Source: Legionella impletisoli
Lineage (GTDB): Bacteria > Pseudomonadota > Gammaproteobacteria > Legionellales > Legionellaceae
Direction: 5' to 3'
Length of the DNA: 64,000 nucleotides
NCBI RefSeq assembly: GCF_900639875.1
Contig: NZ_CAAAIA010000007.1
Location: 1 to 64,000, forward strand
In this document: piece after piece, positions 49,622-60,982 of the stretch
Position numbering within the stretch: the stretch's first letter is position 1
Layout of the letters: every line of letters starts with the position of its first letter
Notes under the pieces: model-generated
Told to the model about the DNA's origin: nothing
The model's database searches: none
Seen by the model: only the letters and a program-made list of their open reading frames with translations
Translations under genes and position numbers: made by a program

Positions 49622-51634
49622 TTATTTAATGCCATTATGTCTCAGTAAGGCATCAACCCGAGCCTCGCGTCCGCGGAAGGCTTCGAAAGCTTGCTCTGCC
49701 TTTTGTGCGCCCCCGGCTTCTAAAATGCAATGAAGAAAGTCTCGCCCTGTTTCTGAATTAAAAATTCCTTCTTCTTCAAAACGTGAAAAGGCATCACTGG
49801 ATAACACTTCGGCCCATTTGTAACTATAGTAGCCTGCGGCATAGCCTCCACCAAAAATATGACTAAAGCTATGTTGAAACCGGTTATACGGCACAATGGG
49901 TACGACCGCTGTTTCTTTCCTGACTTGTGCCAATATCGCAGGAATAAATCCCTGTTTTTGTGGCTCGTATTCAAGATGGATTCTAAAATCAAATAAAGAA
50001 AATTCAAGCTGCCTCACCATGGCCATGGCCGATTGGAAATTTTTAGCAGCCAGCAGTTTCTGGAAAAGCGCTTTGGGCAAGGGCTCCTCGGTGTCGATGT
50101 GCGATGTTAAAGGGAGTAAGCTTTCTTCTTCCCAGCACCAATTTTCAAAAAACTGACTCGGCAATTCAACCGCATCCCACTCAACCCCATTAATGCCCGA
50201 TGCACTGACGTAATCGACCTGAGTTAAGACATGATGCAAGCAATGTCCCATTTCGTGAAATAACGTCAACACTTCATCATGAGATAAAGCGGCTGGTTTA
50301 CCAGCCATAGCTTTTGCAAAATTGCAGGTGAGTGTGGCAATGGGGCGCTGAATAGAACCATCTGTTCGCTTTCTACGACTTTGCATGGAATCCATCCAAG
50401 CACCACCGCGTTTATTAGGTCGAGCAAATAAGTCACAGTAGAGATATCCTCGCACTTCATCGTTTCTATCCACGACTTGATAACAAGTCACATCCCGATG
50501 CCAAGTATCGACATCACTTAGCTCTACTACACGCATGCCATAGAGTTTATCGATAATGGAAAATAAACCTTCCATGACCTTAGGTAAGGGAAAATAAGGT
50601 CTTAAAGTCTCTTGTGAAATGGCATGTTCGGCATGTTGTTTTTTCTCGGATGCATAGGCTATATCCCAGGGATTTAGTTCATCCAGTTGGAGGTTTTTTT
50701 GAGCAAAATCGTTTAAATCCTCAAACTCATGTTGCGCTTGTGCGTGCGCACGTTGATTTAAATCATGCAAAAAATCCGTGACTTGTTTGGGAGATTCAGC
50801 CATTTTGGTGGCAAGCGATAATTCTGCAAAATCATTAAATCCTAATAATTGAGCTTTCTGATGTCTTAAGGAAAGGATTTCTTCCATAACAGGCGTGTTA
50901 TCGAATTGACCGCTATTGGGCCCCGCATCAGATGCTCTAGTTATGAATGCCGTATATAATTCTTTCCGTAATTGGCGATCGTCGGCATAAGTTGCCACGG
51001 CAAGATAGCAAGGTATTTCAAGATTAAATACCCAACCTTTAAGCCCTTTTTCTTCAGCTAGGACTTTAGCGGCATGCAAGGCATGCTCAGGAAGGCCTGA
51101 AACGCGTGACTCCTCTTCAATATGAAGTTCATACGCTTGAGTTGCATCTAAAACATTATTTTCAAATTGATTGGATAGTTCAGAAAGCCGAGCCTGAATC
51201 TTCTCAAATTCGGCTTTTTTCTCATCGACTAAGGCAACGCCAGAAAGCTCAAAATCTCGCACAGTATCGCTGATGATTTTAGCTTGAATTTTATTCAAGG
51301 ATTTTTGCGGGATGGATTTAATTGCTTCGTATAACGCTTTATTGTGGCCGATAGCTGACTCGTAGGCAGATAATTTTGGCAAACAGGCTTGATAGCAAGC
51401 ACGCAATTCTTTCGAGTTTACCACAGCATGAAGATGAGCCAATGGAGACCAAAACCGCTCGAGCTTATCATCCATCTCTTCCAAAGGCTCCATCAAGTTG
51501 TCCCAGGTATAAGAGACTTTCTGTTCCAGCAATGCATTAATTTCTTTTAAATTATGTTGCAATAAACGTTCAAGTGCTTCGTTAAACTGGTCAATATCGA
51601 CTTGATTAAATTGTGGCAATGAATCTTTGGACAT
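49622..51634 (-). CDS. prlC: Oligopeptidase A (M3 metallopeptidase)
   Basis: A 670-residue cytosolic zinc peptidase that degrades signal peptides and small peptides. The zinc motif HEMGHCLHHVL lies about two thirds along in TLFHEMGHCLHHVLTQVDYV, with the downstream ligand in NGVEWDAVELPSQFFENWCW. The C-terminal FSHIFGGGYAAGYYSYKWAE is typical of the M3 family. I use the ATG at 51634 (MSKDSLPQFNQVD), preceded by CTGAGG, rather than an in-frame start 33 bases upstream. The length is normal. Confidence 0.92.
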   Translation of the reverse strand: MSKDSLPQFNQVDIDQFNEALERLLQHNLKEINALLEQKVSYTWDNLMEPLEEMDDKLERFWSPLAHLHAVVNSKELRACYQACLPKLSAYESAIGHNKALYEAIKSIPQKSLNKIQAKIISDTVRDFELSGVALVDEKKAEFEKIQARLSELSNQFENNVLDATQAYELHIEEESRVSGLPEHALHAAKVLAEEKGLKGWVFNLEIPCYLAVATYADDRQLRKELYTAFITRASDAGPNSGQFDNTPVMEEILSLRHQKAQLLGFNDFAELSLATKMAESPKQVTDFLHDLNQRAHAQAQHEFEDLNDFAQKNLQLDELNPWDIAYASEKKQHAEHAISQETLRPYFPLPKVMEGLFSIIDKLYGMRVVELSDVDTWHRDVTCYQVVDRNDEVRGYLYCDLFARPNKRGGAWMDSMQSRRKRTDGSIQRPIATLTCNFAKAMAGKPAALSHDEVLTLFHEMGHCLHHVLTQVDYVSASGINGVEWDAVELPSQFFENWCWEEESLLPLTSHIDTEEPLPKALFQKLLAAKNFQSAMAMVRQLEFSLFDFRIHLEYEPQKQGFIPAILAQVRKETAVVPIVPYNRFQHSFSHIFGGGYAAGYYSYKWAEVLSSDAFSRFEEEGIFNSETGRDFLHCILEAGGAQKAEQAFEAFRGREARVDALLRHNGIK

Positions 51635-51726
51635 AAAAACCTCAGGATTGGATAGTAAAAAACGCATTTTTATTGGTCATAGGTATAGAATATCACGATT
51701 TAAGTTTAGCGCCTTAGAAGAGTGGA

Positions 51727-53049
51727 TTAAAGCGTGTGATCAGATGGTGTAGGGTTGGCAATTCTTGGGGATGGTTCAGAAGTTAAAATACACATTGGCT
51801 CTTTTGGGGACGAGGAAAAAAAACCATGCTGAGTGAGTAAGGATAGATTGCGCATTAAAGGATTAGTATCCATGTGAGGTTTGTTATTTTCTAGGGCTTT
51901 CGTTGCTATATAACAAGCAATCGTCATGGAAACGGCTATTGCTGCGCCCAAAATAGGGATAATTGGATTAAATGCGAAAGCGGGTATCGCAAAGGTAATT
52001 GCTAACAACAAAACACTCGTGTTGATCACACCTAGCCATAGTCTTTTTTGCTCGTTAGATATTTTTTGCTGTAACTGATTTAGATAAGCCTTTATTTCTT
52101 TCTGCTCATCGTCGGATATGCCGTCGGCTTTAAGGAGCAATTCATATTGATTGTAAAGTTTTTTTAGGCGTGATGATTCATCCACCATCCGAAGACTAGC
52201 CATAACCACATCATATGCTTGCAGTGCGACTGACACATAAATAGCAAAAGGTGCTAAAACACCCGTTAATATAAAACAATTAATCAAACCAGAAACTAAC
52301 CAAGCTATATCATTTGCAAATTCAAACCAGCGCTTATGCCATTGTGCTGAAAGCCTTACTTGCCAACCTAAGGTTTTTTCCTTTTCACTCATCCAAAAAC
52401 CAGGAATAACGTGTTTCAATGTCATCGTTAAATTGACCAGTAGTCTTGGAGTAAAAAAAATCCAGGCCAAATGCAGCAAAAAAGGATTAAAATAACGATC
52501 AATTTGGGCTATCCATGCGCGATACGAGGATAACTCGCCAGTTAATGGGGCCAGCGAAACCAGCAATCGACGGGAACGTATCGTCATTAAACGCAGCCAA
52601 TTTAACTCAACCGTGGTATCGTGCGCTCGACGGTCAATACCCCAATCTGGCGTTTTGCTAGGCGTTAGAGAAAGAGCTTTAAATTGATAGCCATATTGCT
52701 TAAGAAACGCTTGATACAAAGCCTGCTCTTGTTGCAATCGTAAGATTTCACGTGGAACATCCAAATAATCACGATTTAAAATGAGCAGAAGTTCTGCTAA
52801 AGCTAGAGCCGTCTCGACTTGTCGGCAGCGGATTATTGGATCATGCTGATGGACAAGATCATGGGCCAGCTGCGTACAGAAGAGATTATATTCCAAATTT
52901 AAAACAGCATAATTTCTAACAGCTATTTTAAAAAATTCAATTTTTTTCTCAGCAAGATTCTCGGAGAATACCCAGACATTCGAACCCCTACTTACTCGCT
53001 CAGGGAGCATTAGTTCAGGTTGATTAATGCGCTCGAAAATCAGGGCCAT
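51727..53049 (-). CDS. Predicted membrane protein, unrecognised
   Basis: About 440 residues from the ATG at 53049 (MALIFERINQPELM); an in-frame ATG 39 bases upstream is possible. The N-terminal 190 residues are helical and soluble (LALAELLLILNRDYLDVPRE). Hydrophobic segments follow at roughly 195-220, 255-290 and 350-400, with a charged helical stretch between (ESSRLKKLYNQYELLLKADG, KAYLNQLQQKI). The polar tail is Ser/Pro-rich. There is no signal peptide. In Legionella such proteins are sometimes Dot/Icm effectors acting on host membranes, but nothing here proves that. It is divergent from transketolase. Confidence 0.6.
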   Translation of the reverse strand: MALIFERINQPELMLPERVSRGSNVWVFSENLAEKKIEFFKIAVRNYAVLNLEYNLFCTQLAHDLVHQHDPIIRCRQVETALALAELLLILNRDYLDVPREILRLQQEQALYQAFLKQYGYQFKALSLTPSKTPDWGIDRRAHDTTVELNWLRLMTIRSRRLLVSLAPLTGELSSYRAWIAQIDRYFNPFLLHLAWIFFTPRLLVNLTMTLKHVIPGFWMSEKEKTLGWQVRLSAQWHKRWFEFANDIAWLVSGLINCFILTGVLAPFAIYVSVALQAYDVVMASLRMVDESSRLKKLYNQYELLLKADGISDDEQKEIKAYLNQLQQKISNEQKRLWLGVINTSVLLLAITFAIPAFAFNPIIPILGAAIAVSMTIACYIATKALENNKPHMDTNPLMRNLSLLTQHGFFSSSPKEPMCILTSEPSPRIANPTPSDHTL

Positions 53050-53203
53050 AGCAATGATGGTTCGGATAAAAATATTGACATTATGCACTAATTAGAACAA
53101 TGAGTGAAATTTTTTTGCTAAACATGCGTTGTTCTTATCTAACTTGCCGAACGCATGCTTCTGAGCGACAATAGTTCCCCCTATGGTTATTCCGGTCACC
53201 AGC

Positions 53204-55198
53204 ATGAGTACGTTGAAAGAATTATCACTTGCCATACGATTTTTAAGCATCGATGCCGTGGAAAGAGCACAGTCTGGACATCCCGGTATGCCACTTGGCA
53301 TGGCTGACATAGCAACCGTTTTATGGAAAAAATTCTTATCCTACAATCCCAAGAATCCTCATTGGTTTAATCGTGATCGATTTGTTTTATCCAATGGTCA
53401 TGGCTCCATGCTTCAATATGCATTATTACACCTAACTGGCTACAATCTAAGCATTGATGAGCTTAAACACTTCCGTCAATTACATTCCAAAACACCGGGG
53501 CATCCAGAAAGTACTGAAACACCAGGCGTTGAAACCACGACAGGCCCCCTTGGACAAGGGCTGGCGAATGCAGTGGGCATGGCAATTGCTGAGAAAATAT
53601 TAGCAGCTGAATTTAATCGGGAAGAAATAGCATTGGTAGACCATTTTACCTACGCATTCGCCGGAGATGGCTGCATGATGGAAGGAATTTCCCATGAAGT
53701 TTGTTCATTAGCCGGAAAGCTTGGGTTAGGAAAATTAATTGTATTTTATGATGATAACGGAATTTCAATCGATGGTGAGGTGGATGCTTGGTTTGCTGAT
53801 GACACCGCCGCTCGTTTTCGAGCCTATCATTGGCATGTGATTGAAGCGGTAGATGGACATGATTATGAGGCGATTGAGAAAGCCATTGTTGCTGCACGTC
53901 ATGAGCAAACGAAGCCAACTCTTATTATCTGCAAAACCATAATAGGACTGGGATCTGAAATGGCTGGCAGTGAGAAAGTTCATGGCGCGCCTTTGGGTGA
54001 GAAAGACATCGCTCAAATTCGTGAAAAATATAACTGGAACTACCCTCCTTTTGAAATCCCAGACCATTTATATGCCCAATGGAATCACGTCGAAGAAGGC
54101 AAGCAACTGGAACAAGACTGGTTAAATCGTTGCGAAGCCTATAAAAAACAAGATCCCAATACCTATTATGAGTTTTTACGTCGTATTAATGGCGATTTAC
54201 CCGATGCTTGGCCTCAGCAATCTAGTGCATTCATTCATGAATGTTTAAGTCATGAAAAACCCATTGCAACTCGCAAAGCCTCTCAGCTTTGTTTAGAGCA
54301 CTTTGCTCCCCTTTTACCCGAATTATTTGGCGGATCAGCAGATTTAACGGGCTCGAACAATACGAACTGGTCAGGTTCAAAAGCCATTAATCAGGGAGAT
54401 TTCTCTGGAAATTATCTTTATTATGGCGTTCGAGAGTTTGGTATGGCGGCTATCATGAATGGTATAGCCGTTCATGGTGGGTTTATCCCATATGGCGGTA
54501 CTTTTTTAGTTTTTTCAGATTATGCTCGTAACGCAATCCGACTAAGCGCATTAATGAGACAACGTGTCATTTATGTGCTGACGCACGACTCCATTGGTTT
54601 GGGTGAAGATGGGCCTACCCATCAGCCCATTGAACATGCAGCGATGTTACGTATGACACCTGATCTCGAAGTCTGGCGTCCGGCTGACTTAACTGAAACG
54701 GCCGTTGCTTGGCAGCAATCGATTGAGCATCATAACGGCCCCTCATGTCTTTTGCTTTCAAGACAAAACTTACCCGTCTCCCCCATAAAGGACTCCCAGA
54801 TCGAGAAGATAAAACAAGGTGGCTACATTCTTCGTGATAGCGAAGGATGTCCTGAAATCATTTTAATAGCAACAGGCTCCGAAATAGAACTTGCTTTAAA
54901 AGCAGCCAGTGAGGTTATGAAAGCAGGTGTTCAAGTGAGGGTGGTTTCTATGCCTTGTGTTGAACGGTTTTTAAAATCAGATAAGCACTATCAAGAGCAA
55001 GTCCTACCTTCCTCTGTTCGCAAACGCATTGCTATTGAAGCAGCCGCTTCTCAGTTTTGGTATCAGTTTACGGGACTTGATGGCGAAATCATTGGGCTAC
55101 AACAGTTCGGCCGCTCAGCCCCTGCCAGTGATGTGTTTCAAGATATGGGAATCACAGTAGACGCTATCGTGACGGCGATTCATCGACTTCTTAATTGA
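53204..55198 (+). CDS. tkt: Transketolase
   Basis: A 664-residue enzyme of the pentose phosphate pathway transferring two-carbon units with thiamine diphosphate. Family motifs are [39 protein letters not shown], the cofactor motif [20 protein letters not shown] and [20 protein letters not shown] place the start at the ATG at 53204 ([10 protein letters not shown]), where the family begins; an ATG 21 bases upstream is in frame. It heads a run with gap, pgk and pyk, linking pentose and triose metabolism. Confidence 0.95.
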   Translation: MSTLKELSLAIRFLSIDAVERAQSGHPGMPLGMADIATVLWKKFLSYNPKNPHWFNRDRFVLSNGHGSMLQYALLHLTGYNLSIDELKHFRQLHSKTPGHPESTETPGVETTTGPLGQGLANAVGMAIAEKILAAEFNREEIALVDHFTYAFAGDGCMMEGISHEVCSLAGKLGLGKLIVFYDDNGISIDGEVDAWFADDTAARFRAYHWHVIEAVDGHDYEAIEKAIVAARHEQTKPTLIICKTIIGLGSEMAGSEKVHGAPLGEKDIAQIREKYNWNYPPFEIPDHLYAQWNHVEEGKQLEQDWLNRCEAYKKQDPNTYYEFLRRINGDLPDAWPQQSSAFIHECLSHEKPIATRKASQLCLEHFAPLLPELFGGSADLTGSNNTNWSGSKAINQGDFSGNYLYYGVREFGMAAIMNGIAVHGGFIPYGGTFLVFSDYARNAIRLSALMRQRVIYVLTHDSIGLGEDGPTHQPIEHAAMLRMTPDLEVWRPADLTETAVAWQQSIEHHNGPSCLLLSRQNLPVSPIKDSQIEKIKQGGYILRDSEGCPEIILIATGSEIELALKAASEVMKAGVQVRVVSMPCVERFLKSDKHYQEQVLPSSVRKRIAIEAAASQFWYQFTGLDGEIIGLQQFGRSAPASDVFQDMGITVDAIVTAIHRLLN

Positions 55199-55296
55199 GT
55201 CAGGGCAAAATGGCACTTTTGGCTCATCAACAAAAGGCCATGAATTATAAAAATCCGCTTTAAACCTTTAAAGCATCGATATTCGGAGAATAGACA

Positions 55297-56289
55297 ATGA
55301 CAATTCGTGTAGCAATTAATGGTTATGGACGCATCGGTCGCTGCGTTTTAAGGGCTATTTTTGAGTATAACCGTCTCAATGATTTTAATGTGGTTGCGAT
55401 TAATGATCTTTCTGGGATTGAAACCACGGCCCATTTGACACGTTACGACTCCACTCACGGGCGTTTTCAAAGTACCGTGGCTGTAGAAGGAGATAAAATG
55501 GTGGTTGATGGGCATCCCATTTTAATTACGAATGAGCGCAATCCTGAAAATCTACCTTGGGCTGAGTTAGAGGTTGATCTCGTTATGGAATGCACAGGCT
55601 TATTCACAAAACATGAAGCTGCGATGAAACACATCCAGGCCGGAGCAAAAAAAGTATTGATTTCTGCTCCTGGCAAAGAAGCGGAAGCCACGATTGTATA
55701 TGGAGTCAACCATCACACGATTCGTGCTTCCGACTTAGTTGTTTCAAATGCCTCCTGCACCACCAACTGTTTAGCACCCGTAGTAAAACCACTTCATGAA
55801 GCCTTGGAAATCGAATACGGCTTATTAAACACCGTGCATGCCTATACAAAAGATCAAATGCTTTTGGATGGCAGCCATTCTGATTTACACCGTGCTCGCG
55901 CAGCAGCACATTCAATTATTCCGACCAAAACAGGAGCTGCCGCAGCCGTTGGGCTGGTATTGCCGGAGCTTTCTGGAAAGCTGGATGGATTTGCCATGCG
56001 CGTTCCAACCATGAATGTTTCGGTGATTGATTTTACCTTTACAGCCAAAAAGTCTGCCACCAAAGAAGAAGTCAATGAAATTATGCGCGCCGCTAAGAGT
56101 GACATTTTACTCATTAATGAAGAACCTTTAGTCTCTTGTGATTTCAATCATGTTCCCGCTTCCGCCATTTTTGACACCACACAAACCAAAGTTTTGGGTA
56201 ATTTGATAAAAGTGGTTGCCTGGTATGATAACGAATGGGGCTTTTCGAACCGAATGCTTGATACCGGTCGTTACATGATGAATCTTTAA
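55297..56289 (+). CDS. gap: Glyceraldehyde-3-phosphate dehydrogenase
   Basis: A 330-residue enzyme. The NAD-binding start is [19 protein letters not shown], the active-site Cys is in [13 protein letters not shown], and the C-terminal [20 protein letters not shown] is present. The acidic residue after the second strand (NDLSG) favours NAD over NADP. It is the second gene of the glycolytic run, with CGGAGAATAG before the ATG, and lies 9 bp upstream of pgk. Confidence 0.96.
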   Translation: MTIRVAINGYGRIGRCVLRAIFEYNRLNDFNVVAINDLSGIETTAHLTRYDSTHGRFQSTVAVEGDKMVVDGHPILITNERNPENLPWAELEVDLVMECTGLFTKHEAAMKHIQAGAKKVLISAPGKEAEATIVYGVNHHTIRASDLVVSNASCTTNCLAPVVKPLHEALEIEYGLLNTVHAYTKDQMLLDGSHSDLHRARAAAHSIIPTKTGAAAAVGLVLPELSGKLDGFAMRVPTMNVSVIDFTFTAKKSATKEEVNEIMRAAKSDILLINEEPLVSCDFNHVPASAIFDTTQTKVLGNLIKVVAWYDNEWGFSNRMLDTGRYMMNL

Positions 56290-56298
56290 GGAATACCC

Positions 56299-57474
56299 AT
56301 GAATCTTATCAAAATGAGTGATCTTGACCTCAAAAATAAGCGGGTCTTGATACGAGAAGATTTAAATGTCCCTATCAAAGAGGGATTAATTACAAGCGAG
56401 CAGCGCTTACAAGCTGCTCTTCCAACCCTAAAATCGGCATTGGCCGAAGGGGCAGCGGTGATAGTATTATCTCATCTTGGTCGCCCAGAAGAAGGAACCG
56501 AGGACGCACGCTATACGTTAAAACCCGTTGCAGACTATCTTTCCTCTCATCTTGATTATCCAGTTCATTTTGTAACGGATTACTTAAATGGCGTGGATGC
56601 GAAACCTGGTGAACTTATCTTGTGCGAAAACGTTCGCTTTAACGAAGGTGAGAAAGAAAATAACCGACACTTAGCTAAAAAACTTGCGGGGCTTTGCGAT
56701 ATTTTTGTAATGGATGCATTTGGAACGGCGCATCGCGCTCAAGCATCCACAGTTGGTGTTGCAGAATATGCACCTGTTGCGGCGGCAGGGCCTTTGCTGG
56801 TCCGTGAACTTGAAGCATTACAACATGTTTTGGAAGCGCCTGAGCGCCCCATTGCGGCCATTGTGGGCGGAGCTAAAGTATCTTCGAAATTAACACTTTT
56901 AAATCAATTGGTTAATATGGTCGACGTGTTGATACCAGGAGGCGGTATTGCCAATACGTTTCTAAAAGCGGAAGGCTATGAGATTGGGAATTCCCTTTAT
57001 GAGCCTGAGCTTGTTGATGAAGCTAAAAAAATCCTAATTCGAGCAAAAGAAAAAGGCTGTAAAATTCCTTTGCCAACTCATGTGGTAGTAGGCAAATCAT
57101 TCAGTGAAACATGTCCTGCATTTAACAAATCTTTAAGCAGTATAGCCAGCGATGACATGATCATGGATATCGGGCCGGATACCGTTGCTAAGTATATTGA
57201 AATCCTTGATGAAGCGAAAACCATTCTCTGGAATGGCCCAGTTGGTGTGTTTGAATTACCCCAATTTGCTTATGGCACAAGAGCAATAGCCATTGCTATT
57301 GCCAACAGTGATGCCTTTTCAATTGCAGGTGGCGGTGAAACATTAGCTGCTATCGATCAATATAACTTAACCTCGCAAATCTCCTACATCTCCACCGGAG
57401 GTGGAGCTTTTCTTGAATATTTGGAAGGAAGAAAATTACCAGCTGTTACGATTTTAGAAGAGCGAGCAAAATGA
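56299..57474 (+). CDS. pgk: Phosphoglycerate kinase
   Basis: A 391-residue two-lobed kinase making ATP from 1,3-bisphosphoglycerate. Visible are [27 protein letters not shown] and [13 protein letters not shown] in the N-lobe, and [31 protein letters not shown] and the nucleotide loop [13 protein letters not shown] in the C-lobe. It overlaps the pyruvate kinase start by 4 bp (ATGA), so the two are translated together. Confidence 0.96.
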   Translation: MNLIKMSDLDLKNKRVLIREDLNVPIKEGLITSEQRLQAALPTLKSALAEGAAVIVLSHLGRPEEGTEDARYTLKPVADYLSSHLDYPVHFVTDYLNGVDAKPGELILCENVRFNEGEKENNRHLAKKLAGLCDIFVMDAFGTAHRAQASTVGVAEYAPVAAAGPLLVRELEALQHVLEAPERPIAAIVGGAKVSSKLTLLNQLVNMVDVLIPGGGIANTFLKAEGYEIGNSLYEPELVDEAKKILIRAKEKGCKIPLPTHVVVGKSFSETCPAFNKSLSSIASDDMIMDIGPDTVAKYIEILDEAKTILWNGPVGVFELPQFAYGTRAIAIAIANSDAFSIAGGGETLAAIDQYNLTSQISYISTGGGAFLEYLEGRKLPAVTILEERAK

Positions 57475-58898
57475 GACGTACCAAAATAGTTGCAACCGTA
57501 GGACCTGCCAGCAACAATGAAAAAACATTACGTGCCATGCTTGAAGCAGGTGTGAATGTGATTCGAATCAATTTTTCCCATGCCGGCAGTACGTTTAAAG
57601 AGACCATCGAACTAGCGAGGAAAATTGCTGCAGAATTAAATCATCCTCTGGCTATCATGGCCGATCTCCAAGGCCCCAAAATTAGAGTAGGGCGATTTGA
57701 AAATAATTCCATCATCTTAGTAAATGGACAAACGTTCACCCTAAATTGTTTATCTGAGCCACCTTTAGGGAACGAATCAGGCGTTAGTGTGGACTACCTT
57801 AGTCTTTGTGATGAACTCAGTGCAGGCGATCATTTATTATTAGATGATGGGCTGATTGAGCTGTTGGTGACTGAAATCCGGGACAAATTTATCGATTGTG
57901 AAGTGATTGAAGGCGGAAAACTCAGCAATAACAAAGGGATTAATCGCAAAGGTGGTGGCTTAGCAGCAGGCGCTTTAACCAGTAAAGATAAGCAGGATAT
58001 GGCGAATGCAGTTAAGGCTGGCGTGGATTACATCACTTTGTCTTTTGTTAAAAATGCAGAAGATATTGAAGACGCACGTCGTTTACTGTCAGAGTTCAAT
58101 GCACCGGACACCCCCATTATTGCTAAAATCGAGCGTACCGAAGCCTTAGAGCATCTAACCGAAATTATTACCGCAGCGGATGGTATTATGGTAGCACGCG
58201 GTGATTTAGGCGTTGAGGTTGGTGCTGCTGAAGTGCCCGCGATTCAAAAGCGAATCATTAAAGAAACACGCTTATTGAATAAAATTGTCATCACCGCGAC
58301 ACAAATGATGGAATCAATGATCAATCATCCTCAGCCCACTCGTGCGGAAGTATCTGATGTAGCCAATGCCATATTAGATGGAACGGATGCGGTCATGTTA
58401 TCGGCAGAAACCGCCAGCGGCCAATATCCCGTGAAAGTGATAAGCATGGTAGATAAAACCTGTATCAGTGCAGAAAAACATGCTTCGTTTTTCTATAAGC
58501 TCAACCATGATACAAGTCATTATCTAAGACGAGATCAAGCCATTGCCATGGCCAGTATGCACATTGCCAATCATTTTCCCATTGGCGCTATTGTAGCCTT
58601 AACCGAATCAGGCGCATCGGCTGTTTGGATGTCTCGACAGCGAAGCATCGCACCAATTTTTGCGATTTCAGATAATGAAGCAACCGTTCGTAAATTGAGC
58701 TTAGTCAATAATGTGTTTCCACTCTATTACGATTATCGTGGAATTAGCAATGATAAGATTAATCAAACCATGATTGGATATCTTTTACAAAAAGGATTGG
58801 TTGATGAAAATGCATATGTCTTGGTAACACGAGGCAGTGTCATTGGTGAGCCTGGAGGAACAAACTCGCTTGAGATTTTGTGCGCCTCTGGGTCATAG
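57471..58898 (+). CDS. pyk: Pyruvate kinase
   Basis: A 475-residue enzyme. Landmarks are [55 protein letters not shown] and [20 protein letters not shown], followed by the C-terminal domain ending [20 protein letters not shown]. All catalytic and K+/Mg2+ sites appear present. It closes the tkt-gap-pgk-pyk cluster and is followed by a terminator-like hairpin. Confidence 0.96.
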   Translation: MRRTKIVATVGPASNNEKTLRAMLEAGVNVIRINFSHAGSTFKETIELARKIAAELNHPLAIMADLQGPKIRVGRFENNSIILVNGQTFTLNCLSEPPLGNESGVSVDYLSLCDELSAGDHLLLDDGLIELLVTEIRDKFIDCEVIEGGKLSNNKGINRKGGGLAAGALTSKDKQDMANAVKAGVDYITLSFVKNAEDIEDARRLLSEFNAPDTPIIAKIERTEALEHLTEIITAADGIMVARGDLGVEVGAAEVPAIQKRIIKETRLLNKIVITATQMMESMINHPQPTRAEVSDVANAILDGTDAVMLSAETASGQYPVKVISMVDKTCISAEKHASFFYKLNHDTSHYLRRDQAIAMASMHIANHFPIGAIVALTESGASAVWMSRQRSIAPIFAISDNEATVRKLSLVNNVFPLYYDYRGISNDKINQTMIGYLLQKGLVDENAYVLVTRGSVIGEPGGTNSLEILCASGS

Positions 58899-58933
58899 TG
58901 CTCTAATATTTTACTTAAATCTAAATTAACTAT

Positions 58934-58951
58934 CCCGCGGCTTTGCCGCGG
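58934..58951 (+). terminator. Hairpin after pyk
   Basis: CCGCGGC TTT GCCGCGG is a perfect 7-bp GC-rich stem followed by ATTAGTTTGTTTGC. The T content downstream is modest, and it could serve both this operon and the convergent ProQ-domain gene. Confidence 0.6.
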
Positions 58952-58979
58952 ATTAGTTTGTTTGCAAAATAAAACTAAT

Positions 58980-59633
58980 TTACTCTGTAACTACCTTTTT
59001 TCTAGATAATCCTAGTTTTTGCTTTAATCTGGCCACAGCTTCTGGATCATATGGTCTAGCGGATTTGTGCTTAACAACCACGGTTGCAGGCTTTGAGGCA
59101 GCCGCATTAGATAAGGTGTGGTTAAGAGTGGATTCACGATCCGTATAATAAGTTTGACTAGGCTCCGCACTTGCATAAGTTGAAGGAAAAGAAGGCTTTG
59201 CATTGCCTGAAAAGGTTGGCTTAACCAGAGTACTTTTTCGAGCATTTTTAGCGCTTTTTTCGACTCGACGCCTAATTTTTGCGGCCGCTTTCTCCGCTTC
59301 TTCCTCAGTCACTTCTTCAACCGGTTCGCCTTCTAAATTAATCCGCATTTCACGCGCTTTTAATGAGGTTAAATAATCAATACGGCGTGCAAATACAACC
59401 AAAGCTTCGCGCAATTTACTTTTTGAGATGCCGGCTTGTTCTGCTTCCTCAGCATATTCCATGAGATCAGTTAAAATTCCTTTTTTTAAAGGGCGAATTT
59501 GGACGGTATTATCGAATGCCTTAGGAAAGCGCCCAGCCAACCAGCGTAGTGCCTCCAAACGGGCGTGTTTGGATAAATTTTTTTGTTTTTGATTAATGAT
59601 TGCGGTGCGCGGATGCAATTCGTGTTTTCTCAT
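58980..59633 (-). CDS. ProQ/FinO-domain RNA-binding protein, RocC-like
   Basis: A 217-residue protein, starting at the ATG at 59633 (MRKHELHPRTAIIN). The ProQ/FinO domain spans about 20-105, with ARLEALRWLAGRFPKAFDNT, VQIRPLKKGILTDLMEYAEE and LREALVVFARRIDYLTSLKA. A basic, low-complexity C-terminus (IRRRVEKSAKNARKSTLVKP, LKQKLGLSRKKV) follows. The start and layout resemble RocC of L. pneumophila, which stabilises the small RNA RocR and represses natural competence. Identity as RocC is likely but not proven; Legionella has other ProQ-domain proteins. Confidence 0.75.
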   Translation of the reverse strand: MRKHELHPRTAIINQKQKNLSKHARLEALRWLAGRFPKAFDNTVQIRPLKKGILTDLMEYAEEAEQAGISKSKLREALVVFARRIDYLTSLKAREMRINLEGEPVEEVTEEEAEKAAAKIRRRVEKSAKNARKSTLVKPTFSGNAKPSFPSTYASAEPSQTYYTDRESTLNHTLSNAAASKPATVVVKHKSARPYDPEAVARLKQKLGLSRKKVVTE

Positions 59634-59734
59634 GCGAAAACCCTCATCAGGCAGTAAAAATTGACCATGCAATGTATAAGGTTTAATTCCATTTTGCAAG
59701 TTGTATTAATTCAGTTAGGATAGCAAGCAAGTTA

Positions 59735-59821
59735 TATACCCATAATCTTTCAAAAGGCGATTTTTATACTTTTCTTTATAAATGCGTCAAAAATCTCGCC
59801 TTTTGAAAGATTATGGGTATA
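59735..59821. repeat. Near-perfect 31/33-bp inverted repeat
   Basis: TATACCCATAATCTTTCAAA (from 59735) through GGCGATTTTT at 59765 is mirrored at 59789-59821, with a two-base insertion as the only difference. The loop is 23 nt. The arms contain an A/T stretch next to GGCGA/TCGCC, so transcripts in either direction could form a strong hairpin. It sits between the ProQ-domain gene and the Pmp3-like gene. Confidence 0.85.
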
Positions 59822-59897
59822 TTGGACTGGTTAATTTGCCCAATTCACGAGTTTTATGTATATAGTTAATTAATCTCATTTGAAAGGCGAATGGTTT

Positions 59898-60104
59898 ATG
59901 AAACAGATATTAATGTCCATTTTAGCTATTTTTTTACCTTGGGTTGTGATGCTGATTAATGATAACCCCGGTGCCGCAATCATTACGTTAGTACTACAAG
60001 CCACCCTGATCGGATGGATCCCCGCAAGCATGTGGGCTTGGCGAGTAGTTCATGCTTCGACAGAAGGCGAAAAAGCTGAAAAAAAAGGTAAAAAACCATC
60101 TTAG
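59898..60104 (+). CDS. YqaE/Pmp3-family small membrane protein
   Basis: A 68-residue peptide from the ATG at 59898, with AAAGGCGA upstream. Two hydrophobic segments (ILMSILAIFLPWVVMLI and AAIITLVLQATLIGWIPASM) with the short loop NDNPG are the Pmp3/UPF0057 design. The basic end EKAEKKGKKPS faces the cytosol. Family members affect membrane potential and salt or stress response. Likely a single gene or co-transcribed with dapB 55 bp on. Confidence 0.7.
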   Translation: MKQILMSILAIFLPWVVMLINDNPGAAIITLVLQATLIGWIPASMWAWRVVHASTEGEKAEKKGKKPS

Positions 60105-60159
60105 GGTCAGGAGTCAGGAGCCACCTGAAACCTGATTCATTTAATAGGATTGTTCATCT

Positions 60160-60897
60160 ATGCAAACACGAGTTATCGTCAATGGCGCACGCGGAAAAAT
60201 GGGGTCTTTGGCTTGCGAAACCATTAAAAATCATCCTGATTTTGAACTGGTCGCAGCATTGGGAAGTCAAGATCATTTAAGTCAGAGCATTGCAGAAACT
60301 AAAGCCGAAATTGTGATTGATCTAACACGAGCGGATTATGTTTTTGAAAATAGTTTGGCCATTATTGAAAGCGGCGCGCATCCTATAATAGGGACCAGTG
60401 GCCTTATTGAAGCTGACATCGTACGACTTAAAGCGTTATGTGACCAAAAACAATTAGGGGGTATAATTGTACCCAATTTTTCAATTGGCGCTGTGTTGAT
60501 GATGCAATTTGCCGCTAAAGCATCACCATTTTTCAGCGAAGTTGAAATCATAGAATCGCATCATCAACAAAAATTAGACGCCCCCTCTGGCACAGCCATT
60601 AAAACCGCGGAAATGATTGCCAAAAGTCGAAAAAAAAATAAAAATGAACTTCCACTTCGAGAAATTATTGAAGGGGCGCGAGGTGGCACGCATCACCAAG
60701 TAAATATACATTCGATACGTTTACCTGGATTTTTAGCCAAGCAAGACGTGATATTTGGTAGCCAAGGTGAAACATTAACCTTGTCTCATAACAGCATTGA
60801 CCGATCGTGTTTTATGCCAGGCATGCTTCTCGCCTGCAAGCAAGTTAAAGCGCTAGATTCTCTTTATTATGGCTTAGAACATTTGCTTAATCTTTAA
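60160..60897 (+). CDS. dapB: 4-hydroxy-tetrahydrodipicolinate reductase
   Basis: A 245-residue enzyme of the lysine/meso-diaminopimelate route. The Rossmann start VIVNGARGKMGSLACETI, GTSGLIEADIVRL, IIVPNFSIGAVLMMQFAAKA, the substrate motif IESHHQQKLDAPSGTAIKTA and the C-terminal GSQGETLTLSHNSIDRSCF are typical. It is slightly shorter than the E. coli enzyme (273 residues) but complete in motifs. No other dap gene is adjacent. Confidence 0.93.
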   Translation: MQTRVIVNGARGKMGSLACETIKNHPDFELVAALGSQDHLSQSIAETKAEIVIDLTRADYVFENSLAIIESGAHPIIGTSGLIEADIVRLKALCDQKQLGGIIVPNFSIGAVLMMQFAAKASPFFSEVEIIESHHQQKLDAPSGTAIKTAEMIAKSRKKNKNELPLREIIEGARGGTHHQVNIHSIRLPGFLAKQDVIFGSQGETLTLSHNSIDRSCFMPGMLLACKQVKALDSLYYGLEHLLNL

Positions 60898-60982
60898 GAA
60901 TAAGTCAGGTGAGCAAATTAAGGTAAGCGTGCTAAACTAACGTGTGCTGTAGTTAGGAAATATTTAAAAGGTAGATAAAAGG

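Noticed and set aside
53092-53310. Minus-strand gene opposite the transketolase start
   Set aside because: It overlaps the conserved N-terminus of transketolase and shows no family pattern.
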